Notes: generated by a model from the sequence alone, not told the origin. Counted from the stretch's first letter, positions 1-6,223 are shown. The stretch is DNA of 6,336 nucleotides from HGM10836 sp964430375 (GCA_964430375.1 CAYSEZ010000062.1:1-6336); one strand, 5' to 3'. Numbers and translations: made by a program.

Positions 1-25
1 AATTCTCAAAGTAAATAACATTTTA
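1..25. repeat. Left copy of a 25-bp edge repeat
   Basis: These 25 bases match positions 6312-6336 in the same orientation at 22 of 25 positions (differences at 9, 17 and 19 of the repeat). They lie outside the IS-like end that starts at 41. I see no gene in 1-118. The repeat begins at the window edge, so its true extent is unknown. It could be part of a dispersed intergenic repeat or of mobile-element flanking DNA. Confidence 0.55.
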
Positions 26-59
26 ATAACCCTTTTAAACTGTACCCATAAAAATGGAC

Positions 60-81
60 AGATAGGAAAAAACACCTATCT
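60..81 (+). terminator. Hairpin with T tail inside the IS-like end
   Basis: AGATAGG (60-66) and CCTATCT (75-81) form a 7-bp stem with an 8-base A-rich loop, followed on the plus strand by four more T (82-85). This has the form of a small intrinsic terminator for plus-strand transcription entering the element from outside, an arrangement that can shield an IS gene from readthrough. On the minus strand the hairpin is followed by GTCC before a T run, so it is a poor terminator for the operon coming the other way. Confidence 0.4.
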
Positions 82-90
82 TTTTCGATA

Positions 91-99
91 TGGTAAAAT
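91..99 (+). promoter_or_regulatory. Extended -10 promoter of the IS fragment
   Basis: TGGTAAAAT gives the extended -10 form TGnTAnAAT, 20 nt upstream of the ATG at 119. No good -35 box stands 17 nt further upstream, as expected when the extended -10 TG carries recognition. It is close to the terminator-like hairpin at 60-81, which fits a promoter kept just downstream of an IS end. Confidence 0.4.
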
Positions 100-118
100 A
101 TAGATAAGGAGATTGAAT

Positions 119-262
119 ATGGCAAAATTTACAAATAAAAGAAAAAAAGAATTATTAGAAAATAAATATATTTTAACTTTCGCAAAAGATCATATTATTT
201 ATACTGAAAATTTTAGAAAAAAAGTTATATTAGAAATGAGCAAAGGGAAAACGATTTTATAA
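119..262 (+). pseudogene. Truncated HTH transposase-associated protein (IS3 orfA-like), 47 residues
   Basis: A 47-residue ORF starts at ATG 119 behind AAGGAG (106-111) with 7 nt spacing. The peptide is Lys-rich, begins MAKFTNKRKKELLE, and has a later stretch with IIYTENFRKKVILEMSKGK. It resembles the start of HTH proteins encoded as orfA of IS3-like elements in low-GC bacteria, where a similar 'tFk..a...y..G.s' segment leads into the helix-turn-helix. The recognition helix and the rest of a normal orfA (about 100 residues or more) are missing. The last codons run into the 3' end of rsmG on the other strand, overlapping it by 6 nt tail to tail, so the natural C-terminus has been lost. It has its own promoter and ribosome site, so a short peptide may be made, but no function is expected. 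An unrelated small protein remains possible. Confidence 0.6.
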
Positions 263-961
263 CGGATTTTTCTTTATCTTTGCAAAATCTCTTGGATATA
301 TATTATCTGTTTTTGATATTTTTTGTAAATTTAAAAGTGTTCTAGTACTTTTTTCTTTTGGAAGATTAAATACTATATTATCTTTTATTTTATAACCTAA
401 TATTTTTATTGCATTTTTAGACTCTTTTAATTCTTCTTCTATGTTGCCTTTCATTAAAATAAAATTTCCATTTACTTTTAAAGCCCTACTACCTAATTCT
501 AATATTATATTTGTTTTTGAAACTGCTCTTGTTACCAAAACATCATATTTTTCTTCTTTCTCTTTTGAAAAATCTTCAATTCTTTGATTTATTGTAGTTA
601 TATTTTTTAAATTTAGTTTTTCTATTACTTCATTTAAAAAGTTTATTCTTTTATTTAATGAATCTACTAAAGTTATATTTAAGTTATTAAAAACTATTTT
701 TAATACTATACCAGGAAAGCCTGCGCCAGTACCTAAATCTGCGATATTTATATTTTTGTTTAAATCTATTACTTTTATTAAGGTTAAACTATCATAAAAG
801 TGTTTTAAATATACTTCTTCTTTATTTGTTATAGAAGTTAAATTCATTACTTTGTTTTTTTCTATTAATAAATTATAATATTGTTCTAATTTTTCTAGCA
901 TTTTATTAGTTAATGTTATATTTAGTTTTTCTACTTCTTTTATAAATTCTTCTTTATTCAT
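257..961 (-). CDS. rsmG: 16S rRNA (guanine-527-N7)-methyltransferase RsmG (GidB)
   Basis: Cytosolic SAM-dependent enzyme that makes m7G527 (E. coli numbering) in 16S rRNA of the 30S subunit. The 234-residue product is of normal family length and looks intact. Visible are the family MNLTSI motif (39-44), HFYDSL (54-59), the SAM-binding glycine-rich loop DLGTGAGFPG (75-84), the acidic end of the next strand (LVDS, 98-101), VTRAV (143-147), LMKG (169-172) and the basic tail YPRDFAKIKKNP that ends most RsmG proteins. The ATG at 961 lies 5 nt behind GAGG and overlaps the end of mnmG by 8 nt, which points to translational coupling as the last gene of the operon. No clear terminator follows the TAA. 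Instead a plus-strand IS remnant abuts the gene. In related genomes noc or parA/parB usually come next. Confidence 0.96.
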   Translation of the reverse strand: MNKEEFIKEVEKLNITLTNKMLEKLEQYYNLLIEKNKVMNLTSITNKEEVYLKHFYDSLTLIKVIDLNKNINIADLGTGAGFPGIVLKIVFNNLNITLVDSLNKRINFLNEVIEKLNLKNITTINQRIEDFSKEKEEKYDVLVTRAVSKTNIILELGSRALKVNGNFILMKGNIEEELKESKNAIKILGYKIKDNIVFNLPKEKSTRTLLNLQKISKTDNIYPRDFAKIKKNPL

Positions 962-2813
962 TATTTCCTCTTTTTAAATTTATCATTAAAACACTTATAT
1001 CTGATGGATTTACACCACTTATACGCATTGCTTGAGCTATTGAAGTTGGTTTTATTTTATTTAGTTTATCTTTTGCTTCTAGGGCAAGATTTGGTATTTT
1101 ATTATAATCTAGGGTTTCTGGTATTAATATTTTTTCATATTCTAACATTTTTTTTGCTTCTTTTTCTTGTTTTTTTATATAACCTTCATATTTTATAAAT
1201 ATTTCTACTTCATTTATTACATCTTTTTTATATTTACTTTCTATATAGTTTTTTATTTTATTATAAGTTATTTCTGGTCTTTTTAATAATTCATATAGAG
1301 ATATTCTATCTTTTATAGGAGATGTTTTTATACTTTCTAAAAAGTTATTTGTTTTGGTAGTAGGTGTTAGATATGTTTCTTTTAATAGTTTTATTAATTC
1401 TTTTATATTTTTTTCTTTTTCTTTAAATAATTTATATTTATTATCATTAACTAAACCTATTTTTTTACCATATTCAGTAAGTCTTAAATCTGCATTATCA
1501 TCTCTTAATAATAAACGATATTCTGCTCTTGATGTTAGCATTCTATAGGGTTCTTTTGTTCCTTTTGTTACTAAATCATCTATTAGAACACCAATATATG
1601 CTTCATTTCTTTTTAAGATTAGTGGTTTTTTATTTTCTAGTTTTAAACTAGCATTTATACCAGCGATTAGTCCTTGACATGCTGCTTCTTCATAACCACT
1701 TGTTCCATTTATTTGTCCTGCGGTAAATAAGTTTTCTATTATTTTTGTTTCTAGACTTTGCTTTAATTCTAATGGATCTATTGCATCATATTCAATTGCA
1801 TATGCATATTTTAATATTTTTGCATTTTCTAAACCTTCTAGAGAGTGTACCATTTCTTCTTGTATTTCTTCTGGCATACTTGTTGAAAAACCTTGTAAAT
1901 AAATATCATCATAATGTTTACTTTCTGGTTCTAAAAATAATTGATGACGTTCTTTATCACTAAATCTTACTATTTTATCTTCAATAGATGGACAATATCT
2001 AGGTCCTATTCCTTCGACTAAACCACTATACATACTTGATTTATTTAAGTTTTCTTTTATTATGTTATGAGTATTTTTATTTGTGTAAATAAGATAACAT
2101 TTTTCTTGATCTTTTATTTTATAATATGATTTATTTTCATAAGAAAATGTTAGTTTTTTATTATCTCCTGGTTGTACTAATGCTTTACTATAATCTATTG
2201 AAGTTTTTTCTATTCTAGGAGGTGTACCTGTTTTTAGTCTTTGAATAGTAAATCCTAATTCTTTTAGATTATTACTTAAGTATAATGAAGGTCTTTCTCC
2301 GTGTGGTCCTCCGCTTGTTTTACTACTTCCTCTTAGAATCATTCCTTTTAGATATGTTCCTGTTGTTAGTATTACTGCATCACTATATATTTCTTCATTA
2401 TTTTCTAGTTTTACTCCTTTTATTTTGTTATTTTCTACTAAAAGAGATTCTACTAGTGATTCTTTTATATCAAGATACTCTTCTTTTTCTAAAGTATTTT
2501 TCATGTTTTTTCCATATTCTACTTTATCTATTTGTGCTCTTAAAGCCCATACAGCAGGACCTTTTCTTGTATTTAATTTTTTTATTTGAAGTAGTGATTT
2601 ATCTGTATTTTTACCCATTTCTCCCCCTAGGGCATCTATTTCTCTTACTATTACTCCTTTAGCGGGTCCTCCGATTGATGGATTACATGGGGTATCTGCG
2701 ATATTATTTATGTTTCCTGTTATTAAAAGAGTTTTATGTTTTTTTCTTGCACTTGCTAAAGCTGCTTCACATCCAGCGTGACCTGCTCCTACTACAATGA
2801 TTTCGTATTTCAT
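954..2813 (-). CDS. mnmG: tRNA uridine-5-carboxymethylaminomethyl modification enzyme MnmG (GidA)
   Basis: FAD-dependent partner of MnmE. The complex installs the (carboxymethyl)aminomethyl group at C5 of the wobble uridine of tRNAs reading two-fold NNA/NNG codons, using methylene-tetrahydrofolate and glycine or ammonium. The 619 residues match the usual length. The N-terminal Rossmann loop GAGHAG (9-14) binds FAD. CNPSIGGPAKG (43-53) and the first GidA signature with its conserved Cys, GPRYCPSIEDK (270-280), are present. So is the second signature from AGQINGTSGYEEAACQG (365-381). The helical C-terminal domain that contacts MnmE ends with ISGVNPSDISVL. The open frame extends to a TTG at 2837 inside mnmE. 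ATG 2813 is preferred: it follows AGGTGA and gives the family start MKYEIIVVGAGHAG. It begins 8 nt after the mnmE stop and its end overlaps rsmG, so the pair is probably co-translated. Confidence 0.97.
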   Translation of the reverse strand: MKYEIIVVGAGHAGCEAALASARKKHKTLLITGNINNIADTPCNPSIGGPAKGVIVREIDALGGEMGKNTDKSLLQIKKLNTRKGPAVWALRAQIDKVEYGKNMKNTLEKEEYLDIKESLVESLLVENNKIKGVKLENNEEIYSDAVILTTGTYLKGMILRGSSKTSGGPHGERPSLYLSNNLKELGFTIQRLKTGTPPRIEKTSIDYSKALVQPGDNKKLTFSYENKSYYKIKDQEKCYLIYTNKNTHNIIKENLNKSSMYSGLVEGIGPRYCPSIEDKIVRFSDKERHQLFLEPESKHYDDIYLQGFSTSMPEEIQEEMVHSLEGLENAKILKYAYAIEYDAIDPLELKQSLETKIIENLFTAGQINGTSGYEEAACQGLIAGINASLKLENKKPLILKRNEAYIGVLIDDLVTKGTKEPYRMLTSRAEYRLLLRDDNADLRLTEYGKKIGLVNDNKYKLFKEKEKNIKELIKLLKETYLTPTTKTNNFLESIKTSPIKDRISLYELLKRPEITYNKIKNYIESKYKKDVINEVEIFIKYEGYIKKQEKEAKKMLEYEKILIPETLDYNKIPNLALEAKDKLNKIKPTSIAQAMRISGVNPSDISVLMINLKRGNNE

Positions 2814-2817
2814 TATT

Positions 2818-2823
2818 TCACCT
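2818..2823 (-). promoter_or_regulatory. Ribosome binding site fixing the mnmG start
   Basis: AGGTGA on the minus strand lies about 5 nt before ATG 2813 and overlaps the last bases of mnmE. No such site precedes the upstream in-frame TTG at 2837. Confidence 0.6.
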
Positions 2824-4168
2824 ACTTTCCTACACAAAAGTTTTTAAATAAGTTATCTAGTAATTCTTCACTATATGTTTCTCCAATTATTTCTCCAAGA
2901 AGTGTCCAAGCATTTTTTAAATCTATTTCTATTATATCTATTTCTTCATTATTTTTTAAAGCTTTTTCTGCCTCAATTAGACTTTTTTGTGCTTTTTCTA
3001 ATGTTTTAATACTATTTATATTTGATATATATGTATAGTCATTATAATCTATTTTACCTAAATCAAACATTTCTTTTATTTTTATCTTTAATTCATTTAT
3101 ACCTTGTTCTTCTAATGTATTTGTATATACTATGTTTTCCCCATTTTTTAAGTTTAATTTAGTTTCTAAATCAGTTTTATTTATTACTATTATTCTTTTT
3201 TTATTTTGAGTTAATTCTAATAATTCTTCATCTTCTTTAGTTAACTCTTCGTTGTTATTTAATACCAATATTATTAAGTCTGCATCATCAATTTGTTTTA
3301 GTGATTTAGTTACTCCGATTTGTTCTACTAGATCAGTTGATTTTCTAATTCCTGCGGTATCTATTAAGTTTAATATGTTACCATCTAGGTTAATTGTTCC
3401 TTCGACTATATCTCTTGTTGTTCCTGGTATATTTGTTACTATTGCTTTTTCTTCTTGTAATAAAAGATTTAAAATACTACTTTTTCCTACATTTGGTCTA
3501 CCTATTATTGCAACGTTTATTCCATTATTAATAAGTTTTGAGTTCTTTGAATTTTCTATTATTTTAGCTATATCTTGTTTTATTTCTTTTAATTCTTTGT
3601 TTATTTTTTGTTTTGTCATTATTTCTATATCTAGATATTCTGGATAATCTATATTTACTTCAATATTTGAAATAATATCTATTAATTTTGTTCTTAAGTC
3701 TTTTATTTTGTTAGTAGTTTTACCTTGTAAGTTTCTTATTGCTATTTTTCTAGCATTTTCACTTTTTACATTTATTAAATCACTTATTGCTTCAGCCTCA
3801 CTTAAGTCTATTCTTCCATTTAAAAATGCTCTTTTTGTAAACTCTCCTGGTTCTGCCATGCGACATCCGTTTTCTATTAAAAGTTCTAATATTTTTTTAG
3901 TTGTTGTTATTCCACCATGACAATTTATTTCTATAATATCTTCAGTTGTAAATGTTTTTGGTGCTTTCATTATACTTATTAGAACTTCATCTATTACTTC
4001 TTTTTTATCTGTTATAAAACCATAATTTATAGTATGACTTTCTTTTTCTAGTAAGTTTATATTTGTTATTTTATTTGTTATTTTAATTGCATCTTTTCCA
4101 CTTACTCTTATTATAGATATTGCTCCTTTTGCAAGTGCTGTTGATATTGCAGCGATTGTATCATTCAT
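2822..4168 (-). CDS. mnmE: tRNA modification GTPase MnmE (TrmE)
   Basis: K+-dependent GTPase working with MnmG in wobble-uridine modification. Counting 448 residues from ATG 4168: an N-terminal tetrahydrofolate-binding domain (about 1-117) includes the conserved AEPGEFTKRAFLNGRIDLSEAEA block (105-127). Next is a helical domain with an inserted Ras-like G domain. The G domain shows P-loop GRPNVGKS (223-230; Asn226 fits the potassium-coordinating Asn), TTRD (250-253), DTAG (270-273), a Glu at 282 matching the catalytic Glu, and NKTD (330-333). The protein ends in CVGK with the family's conserved C-terminal Cys (445). A usual Arg-His pair early in the C-terminal helical part reads Ile-Asn-Ser-Ile-Lys here, a mild divergence. 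An in-frame GTG at 4177 sits only 1 nt behind AAGGA, so ATG 4168 (10 nt spacing) is preferred. Stop is TAG, the only non-TAA stop in the window. Confidence 0.97.
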   Translation of the reverse strand: MNDTIAAISTALAKGAISIIRVSGKDAIKITNKITNINLLEKESHTINYGFITDKKEVIDEVLISIMKAPKTFTTEDIIEINCHGGITTTKKILELLIENGCRMAEPGEFTKRAFLNGRIDLSEAEAISDLINVKSENARKIAIRNLQGKTTNKIKDLRTKLIDIISNIEVNIDYPEYLDIEIMTKQKINKELKEIKQDIAKIIENSKNSKLINNGINVAIIGRPNVGKSSILNLLLQEEKAIVTNIPGTTRDIVEGTINLDGNILNLIDTAGIRKSTDLVEQIGVTKSLKQIDDADLIILVLNNNEELTKEDEELLELTQNKKRIIVINKTDLETKLNLKNGENIVYTNTLEEQGINELKIKIKEMFDLGKIDYNDYTYISNINSIKTLEKAQKSLIEAEKALKNNEEIDIIEIDLKNAWTLLGEIIGETYSEELLDNLFKNFCVGK

Positions 4169-4178
4169 TTTTTTCACT

Positions 4179-4183
4179 TCCTT
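4179..4183 (-). promoter_or_regulatory. Ribosome binding site fixing the mnmE start
   Basis: AAGGA on the minus strand is 10 nt before ATG 4168 but only 1 nt before the in-frame GTG at 4177, so it supports the ATG. The resulting N-terminus MNDTIAAIST matches the family. Confidence 0.6.
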
Positions 4184-4192
4184 AAATGTAGA

Positions 4193-4214
4193 AAAAGAGG
4201 ATTATTCCTCTTTT
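4193..4214 (-). terminator. Stem-loop at the khpB/mnmE junction (possible attenuator)
   Basis: On the minus strand AAAAGAGGA pairs perfectly with TCCTCTTTT across a 4-base loop ATAA. The loop contains the khpB stop codon (TAA, 4204-4202). The 3' arm ends in five T (4196-4192), most of them part of the stem, so the form is that of a weak or partial intrinsic terminator. A ribosome finishing khpB would cover the stem, so any termination would depend on translation. The mnmE ribosome site begins about 9 nt downstream. Confidence 0.45.
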
Positions 4215-4810
4215 GGTTTAATTACTACGCATCTATTTGGTTCTTCTCCAGTGCTTTCTGTATATACATCTTTACTGTTTGTTAATATATTATGAATTAT
4301 TCTTCTGTCAAAAGAATTCATTGGTTCTAGTTTTGCTTCTTGTTTTGTTTTTGCGACATCTTTCGCAGTTAATTTAGCAAGTCTTTCTAATCTTGCTCTT
4401 CTTTTTTGTCTATAGTCATTAACATCTACAGTAAATCTATAGTAACTATTTGTATCATTTTCTATCATGTGAAGTGCTAGAATTTGTAATGCTTCGATTG
4501 TTCTTCCATTTTTTCCTATTAGGATTGAACCTTCGTTAGTAATTAAATTAAATATTGGGGAATCATCTCTTGTTTTAACTTCTATTTTAGCATCTATTCC
4601 CATATTTTTTACTGTTGTTAGTAAAAAGTTTTTTATTTCATTATGTAAATCATATTTTGTAATTGCTTCAATTTCATATTTTTTGTTAAATAACCCTTTT
4701 TTACCAGGTTTTTCAATAATTATTATTTCATCAATATTGGCATTTAAAGATGTTGTTGCAAGTTTAATTGCTTCATCTTTATTTTTACCTATAAATGTTT
4801 GTTTATTCAT
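4202..4810 (-). CDS. khpB: RNA-binding protein KhpB (Jag/EloR): Jag_N, KH and R3H domains
   Basis: Cytosolic RNA-binding protein, usually encoded just after yidC in low-GC Gram-positives. In streptococci and relatives it pairs with KhpA and influences cell elongation and division. The 202 residues show three parts: the Jag_N domain (1 to about 52), with the typical IEKPGKKGLFNKKYEIEA segment (32-49); a KH domain whose RNA-binding GxxG loop is GKNG (99-102); and an R3H domain with its R-x3-H core in FDRRIIHNIL (Arg169, His173). The linker between Jag_N and KH is short. A GTG at 4816 is in frame, but AGGAG at 4823-4819 lies only 2 nt from it and 8 nt from ATG 4810, so the ATG is preferred. The start overlaps the yidC stop by 8 nt, indicating coupling. 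KhpA is not in the window. Confidence 0.95.
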   Translation of the reverse strand: MNKQTFIGKNKDEAIKLATTSLNANIDEIIIIEKPGKKGLFNKKYEIEAITKYDLHNEIKNFLLTTVKNMGIDAKIEVKTRDDSPIFNLITNEGSILIGKNGRTIEALQILALHMIENDTNSYYRFTVDVNDYRQKRRARLERLAKLTAKDVAKTKQEAKLEPMNSFDRRIIHNILTNSKDVYTESTGEEPNRCVVIKPKEE

Positions 4811-5723
4811 GGGCACGACTCCTATCAGTTAATAAATTTTGGAATATTGTAAATGCTGATGATGTAATCCAGTAAATTCCTATCGCGGTTGTTAATGTAA
4901 ATGACATAAATCCAATAAATACTGTCATAAATATCATCATCATTTTATTTTGTTTTTCAAGTTCTGGACTTGCTACTGATCTATTCATTTTAAATGAGAA
5001 ATATGTTGTAGCAATTATTAATAATGGTATTATTATGTATATATATTTTCCATTTGTTATTGCTATCCAAGGAGTAAGTCCCATATTAAGTGTTAAAAAT
5101 TCTCCCTCAAATATCGCAGGTATTCTATTTATTGCTTCAAGGAATGCAAATAAAAGTGGTAACTGAATAAATGAGAATAAACAACCTGATATTGGATTAA
5201 TGTTATATTTCTTATATATTAACATTGTTTCTTGACTCTTCTTTTGCATACTTTCTGCGTCAGTTTTACCTTCATATTTTTTCTCTAATTTAGTAAGTTC
5301 TGGTTGAGCTTTTTTTATTAATTCTGATTGCATCGCCGTATTTCTTGTAAGTGGAAATAGAATTAACCTTATTATTAAAGTTATTGCTATCAAAGCAAGA
5401 GCGGTTGAATTTAATAGTTTACCTAATTTTATAATAGCTACTCCAAGAGGTCTTACAAAGAAACTATTCCACAATCCTTCATAATCTCCAGTAAGTTTTA
5501 AATTATCACAGTCTGGTAACTTTTCTAAATCTTTACCATTTTCTTCATAAATCTTTATCATTTCTTCATCTGTTGGTTTACAAAGAATATTTTCTGTAAC
5601 ACTTTGACCTGTTATTTCATTTTTTACTACTTTTTTATTTTCATCTTGAAGTGTTTTTGTACACCCTGTTAAAGTTAAAACTAGTAATAATAAAATTATT
5701 ATCTTTTTCTTATTTTTTTTCAT
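4803..5723 (-). CDS. yidC: Membrane protein insertase YidC/Oxa1 family (SpoIIIJ-type lipoprotein)
   Basis: Inserts and folds membrane proteins alone or with Sec. The 306 residues begin with a basic, hydrophobic signal peptide and lipobox LTGC, with Cys21 the expected lipidated residue. An extracytoplasmic segment (22 to about 90) contains Cys48 and Cys72 and looks longer than in B. subtilis SpoIIIJ. Hydrophobic segments follow at about 105-125, 180-198, 226-244 and 262-296 (probably two helices). Arg119 in LIIRLILFPLT matches the essential groove Arg. Residues 127-175 form the charged cytosolic helical hairpin, then comes NPISGCLFSFIQLP, the family's second-helix signature. The tail is short and lacks the long basic extension of some homologues. 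ATG 5723 follows AAAGGAG by 7 nt and overlaps rnpA by 14 nt; the end overlaps khpB by 8 nt. The start codon is followed by an A8 tract. Confidence 0.95.
   Translation of the reverse strand: MKKNKKKIIILLLLVLTLTGCTKTLQDENKKVVKNEITGQSVTENILCKPTDEEMIKIYEENGKDLEKLPDCDNLKLTGDYEGLWNSFFVRPLGVAIIKLGKLLNSTALALIAITLIIRLILFPLTRNTAMQSELIKKAQPELTKLEKKYEGKTDAESMQKKSQETMLIYKKYNINPISGCLFSFIQLPLLFAFLEAINRIPAIFEGEFLTLNMGLTPWIAITNGKYIYIIIPLLIIATTYFSFKMNRSVASPELEKQNKMMMIFMTVFIGFMSFTLTTAIGIYWITSSAFTIFQNLLTDRSRAHE
4819..4823 (-). promoter_or_regulatory. Ribosome binding site fixing the khpB start
   Basis: AGGAG on the minus strand is 8 nt before ATG 4810 and only 2 nt before the in-frame GTG at 4816. It lies inside the last codons of yidC. 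Confidence 0.6.
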
Positions 5724-6057
5724 TTTTTGTCTCCTTTAATTTGGTAAATAGACTAACTAATTCATTGTTTAAATCTTTATATGTTAAATCTATTGCTTCC
5801 TTCTTTATTATTATAATATATTTTTGATTATTTTGGTAGATATTTTTATTATTATCTATAATAGATTTAACTCTTCTTTTCATTTTGTTTCTAGTTACAG
5901 CATTTCCAAACTTTTTAACAAATGTAATTCCAAATTTAGGTATTTGTTCATTATTTTGTTCTTTATTTATTATAAAATATTTATTACTCTTTCCATTTCT
6001 TTTTTTTATTATATTACTAAATTCTTCACTTTTTTTTACTATGTTTATTTTTTTCAC
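5710..6057 (-). CDS. rnpA: Ribonuclease P protein component RnpA
   Basis: Small basic protein that binds RNase P RNA and helps it cleave the 5' leader of precursor tRNAs. From GTG 6057 it has 115 residues, normal for the family. The start MKKINIVKKSEEFSNIIKKRN is typical. The RNR motif region GNAVTRNKMKRRVKSII (51-67; Arg56, Asn57, Lys60, Arg61, Arg62) is clear, preceded by the KFGITFVKKF strand. The frame is open back to a TTG at 6075, but GGAGG (6067-6063) lies inside that extension and 5 nt before GTG 6057, so GTG is the likely start. It follows rpmH with a 40-nt gap holding a stem-loop, and its last codons overlap the yidC start by 14 nt. The low start-codon strength and the hairpin may both keep RnpA below L34 levels (inference). 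Confidence 0.95.
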   Translation of the reverse strand: MKKINIVKKSEEFSNIIKKRNGKSNKYFIINKEQNNEQIPKFGITFVKKFGNAVTRNKMKRRVKSIIDNNKNIYQNNQKYIIIIKKEAIDLTYKDLNNELVSLFTKLKETKNEKK

Positions 6058-6062
6058 TTGAA

Positions 6063-6067
6063 CCTCC
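6063..6067 (-). promoter_or_regulatory. Ribosome binding site fixing a GTG start for rnpA
   Basis: GGAGG on the minus strand stands 5 nt before GTG 6057. An upstream in-frame TTG (6075) and ATG (6069) have no such site; the ATG directly precedes the GGAGG itself. Confidence 0.65.
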
Positions 6068-6073
6068 ATAATC

Positions 6074-6096
6074 AAAAATCCACTTTTTTAGTGGAT
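6074..6096 (-). terminator. Stem-loop between rpmH and rnpA (possible attenuator)
   Basis: On the minus strand ATCCACT (6096-6090) and AGTGGAT (6084-6078) form a 7-bp stem with a 5-base A loop, followed by TTTT (6077-6074). It begins one base after the rpmH TAA. The short stem and short T run suggest partial termination or 3'-end stabilisation of an rpmH message rather than a full stop, because rnpA has no promoter of its own that I can see. Confidence 0.5.
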
Positions 6097-6097
6097 A

Positions 6098-6223
6098 TTA
6101 TTTTGATAATGTTTTTCTACCTTTACTTCTTCTTCTATTGATAATACCTGATTTCATGCGTGAAAAGAAGCCATGTTTCTTATTTCTTCTACGCTTATTA
6201 GGTTGATAAGTTCCTTTTTTCAT
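6098..6223 (-). CDS. rpmH: 50S ribosomal protein L34
   Basis: Very small, strongly basic protein of the large ribosomal subunit. This 41-residue ORF shows the family start KGTYQPNKRRRNKKHGF and the end RRRSKGRKTLSK, both diagnostic of L34. ATG 6223 lies 7 nt behind GGAGG (6235-6231). Compared with the usual 44-residue form (as I recall it, HGFRARM-ATKNGRKVLA-RRRAKGRKRLS), the middle is shortened: RMKSGIINRRR lacks about four residues of the NGRKV segment, while one Gly is added near the N-terminus. The reading frame is unbroken, so this looks like lineage divergence rather than damage. It is the first gene of the operon, directly behind the strong promoter at 6253-6281. Confidence 0.93.
   Translation of the reverse strand: MKKGTYQPNKRRRNKKHGFFSRMKSGIINRRRSKGRKTLSK

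Larger units (their letters stand above)
41..256 (+). mobile_element. Remnant of an IS3-like insertion sequence (left end plus orfA start)
   Basis: The left boundary is a sequence starting TGTACCC and ending ATGGACA (41-60), which resembles the terminal inverted repeats of IS3-family elements of low-GC Gram-positives. Inside it come, in order, a hairpin, an extended -10 promoter, a strong Shine-Dalgarno site and the first 45 or so codons of an orfA-like gene. No orfB (DDE transposase) and no matching right-hand repeat is present before the 3' end of rsmG, so everything but the left tip has been deleted. The right boundary is only approximate, somewhere around 240-256. Family assignment rests on recalled resemblance of the end sequence and of the encoded peptide, not on a search. 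Confidence 0.6.

Noticed and set aside
1004..2662. Several plus-strand ORFs of 64-125 codons inside mnmG, rich in Leu and Phe
   Set aside because: They are antisense to a clear, conserved gene. Their Leu/Phe/Tyr-rich composition is what the complement of an A-rich coding strand gives, and they have no ribosome sites or family motifs.
2814..2837. N-terminal extension of MnmG from TTG 2837
   Set aside because: It overlaps the mnmE end, adds eight residues not typical of the family, and lacks a ribosome site; ATG 2813 has one.
2778..3920. Plus-strand ORFs opposite mnmE
   Set aside because: Shadow frames of the minus-strand GTPase gene, with no motif or ribosome site.
6058..6075. N-terminal extension of RnpA from TTG 6075
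   Set aside because: The extension contains the GGAGG ribosome site itself; GTG 6057 gives the usual family start.
6084..6097. DnaA-box-like TATCCACT on the minus strand
   Set aside because: Only a partial match to TTATCCACA, single, and fully explained as one arm of the rpmH/rnpA stem-loop.
5824..6141. 105-codon plus-strand ORF across rnpA and the end of rpmH
   Set aside because: Antisense to two certain genes, low complexity (Phe/Ile/Tyr) and no Shine-Dalgarno site.
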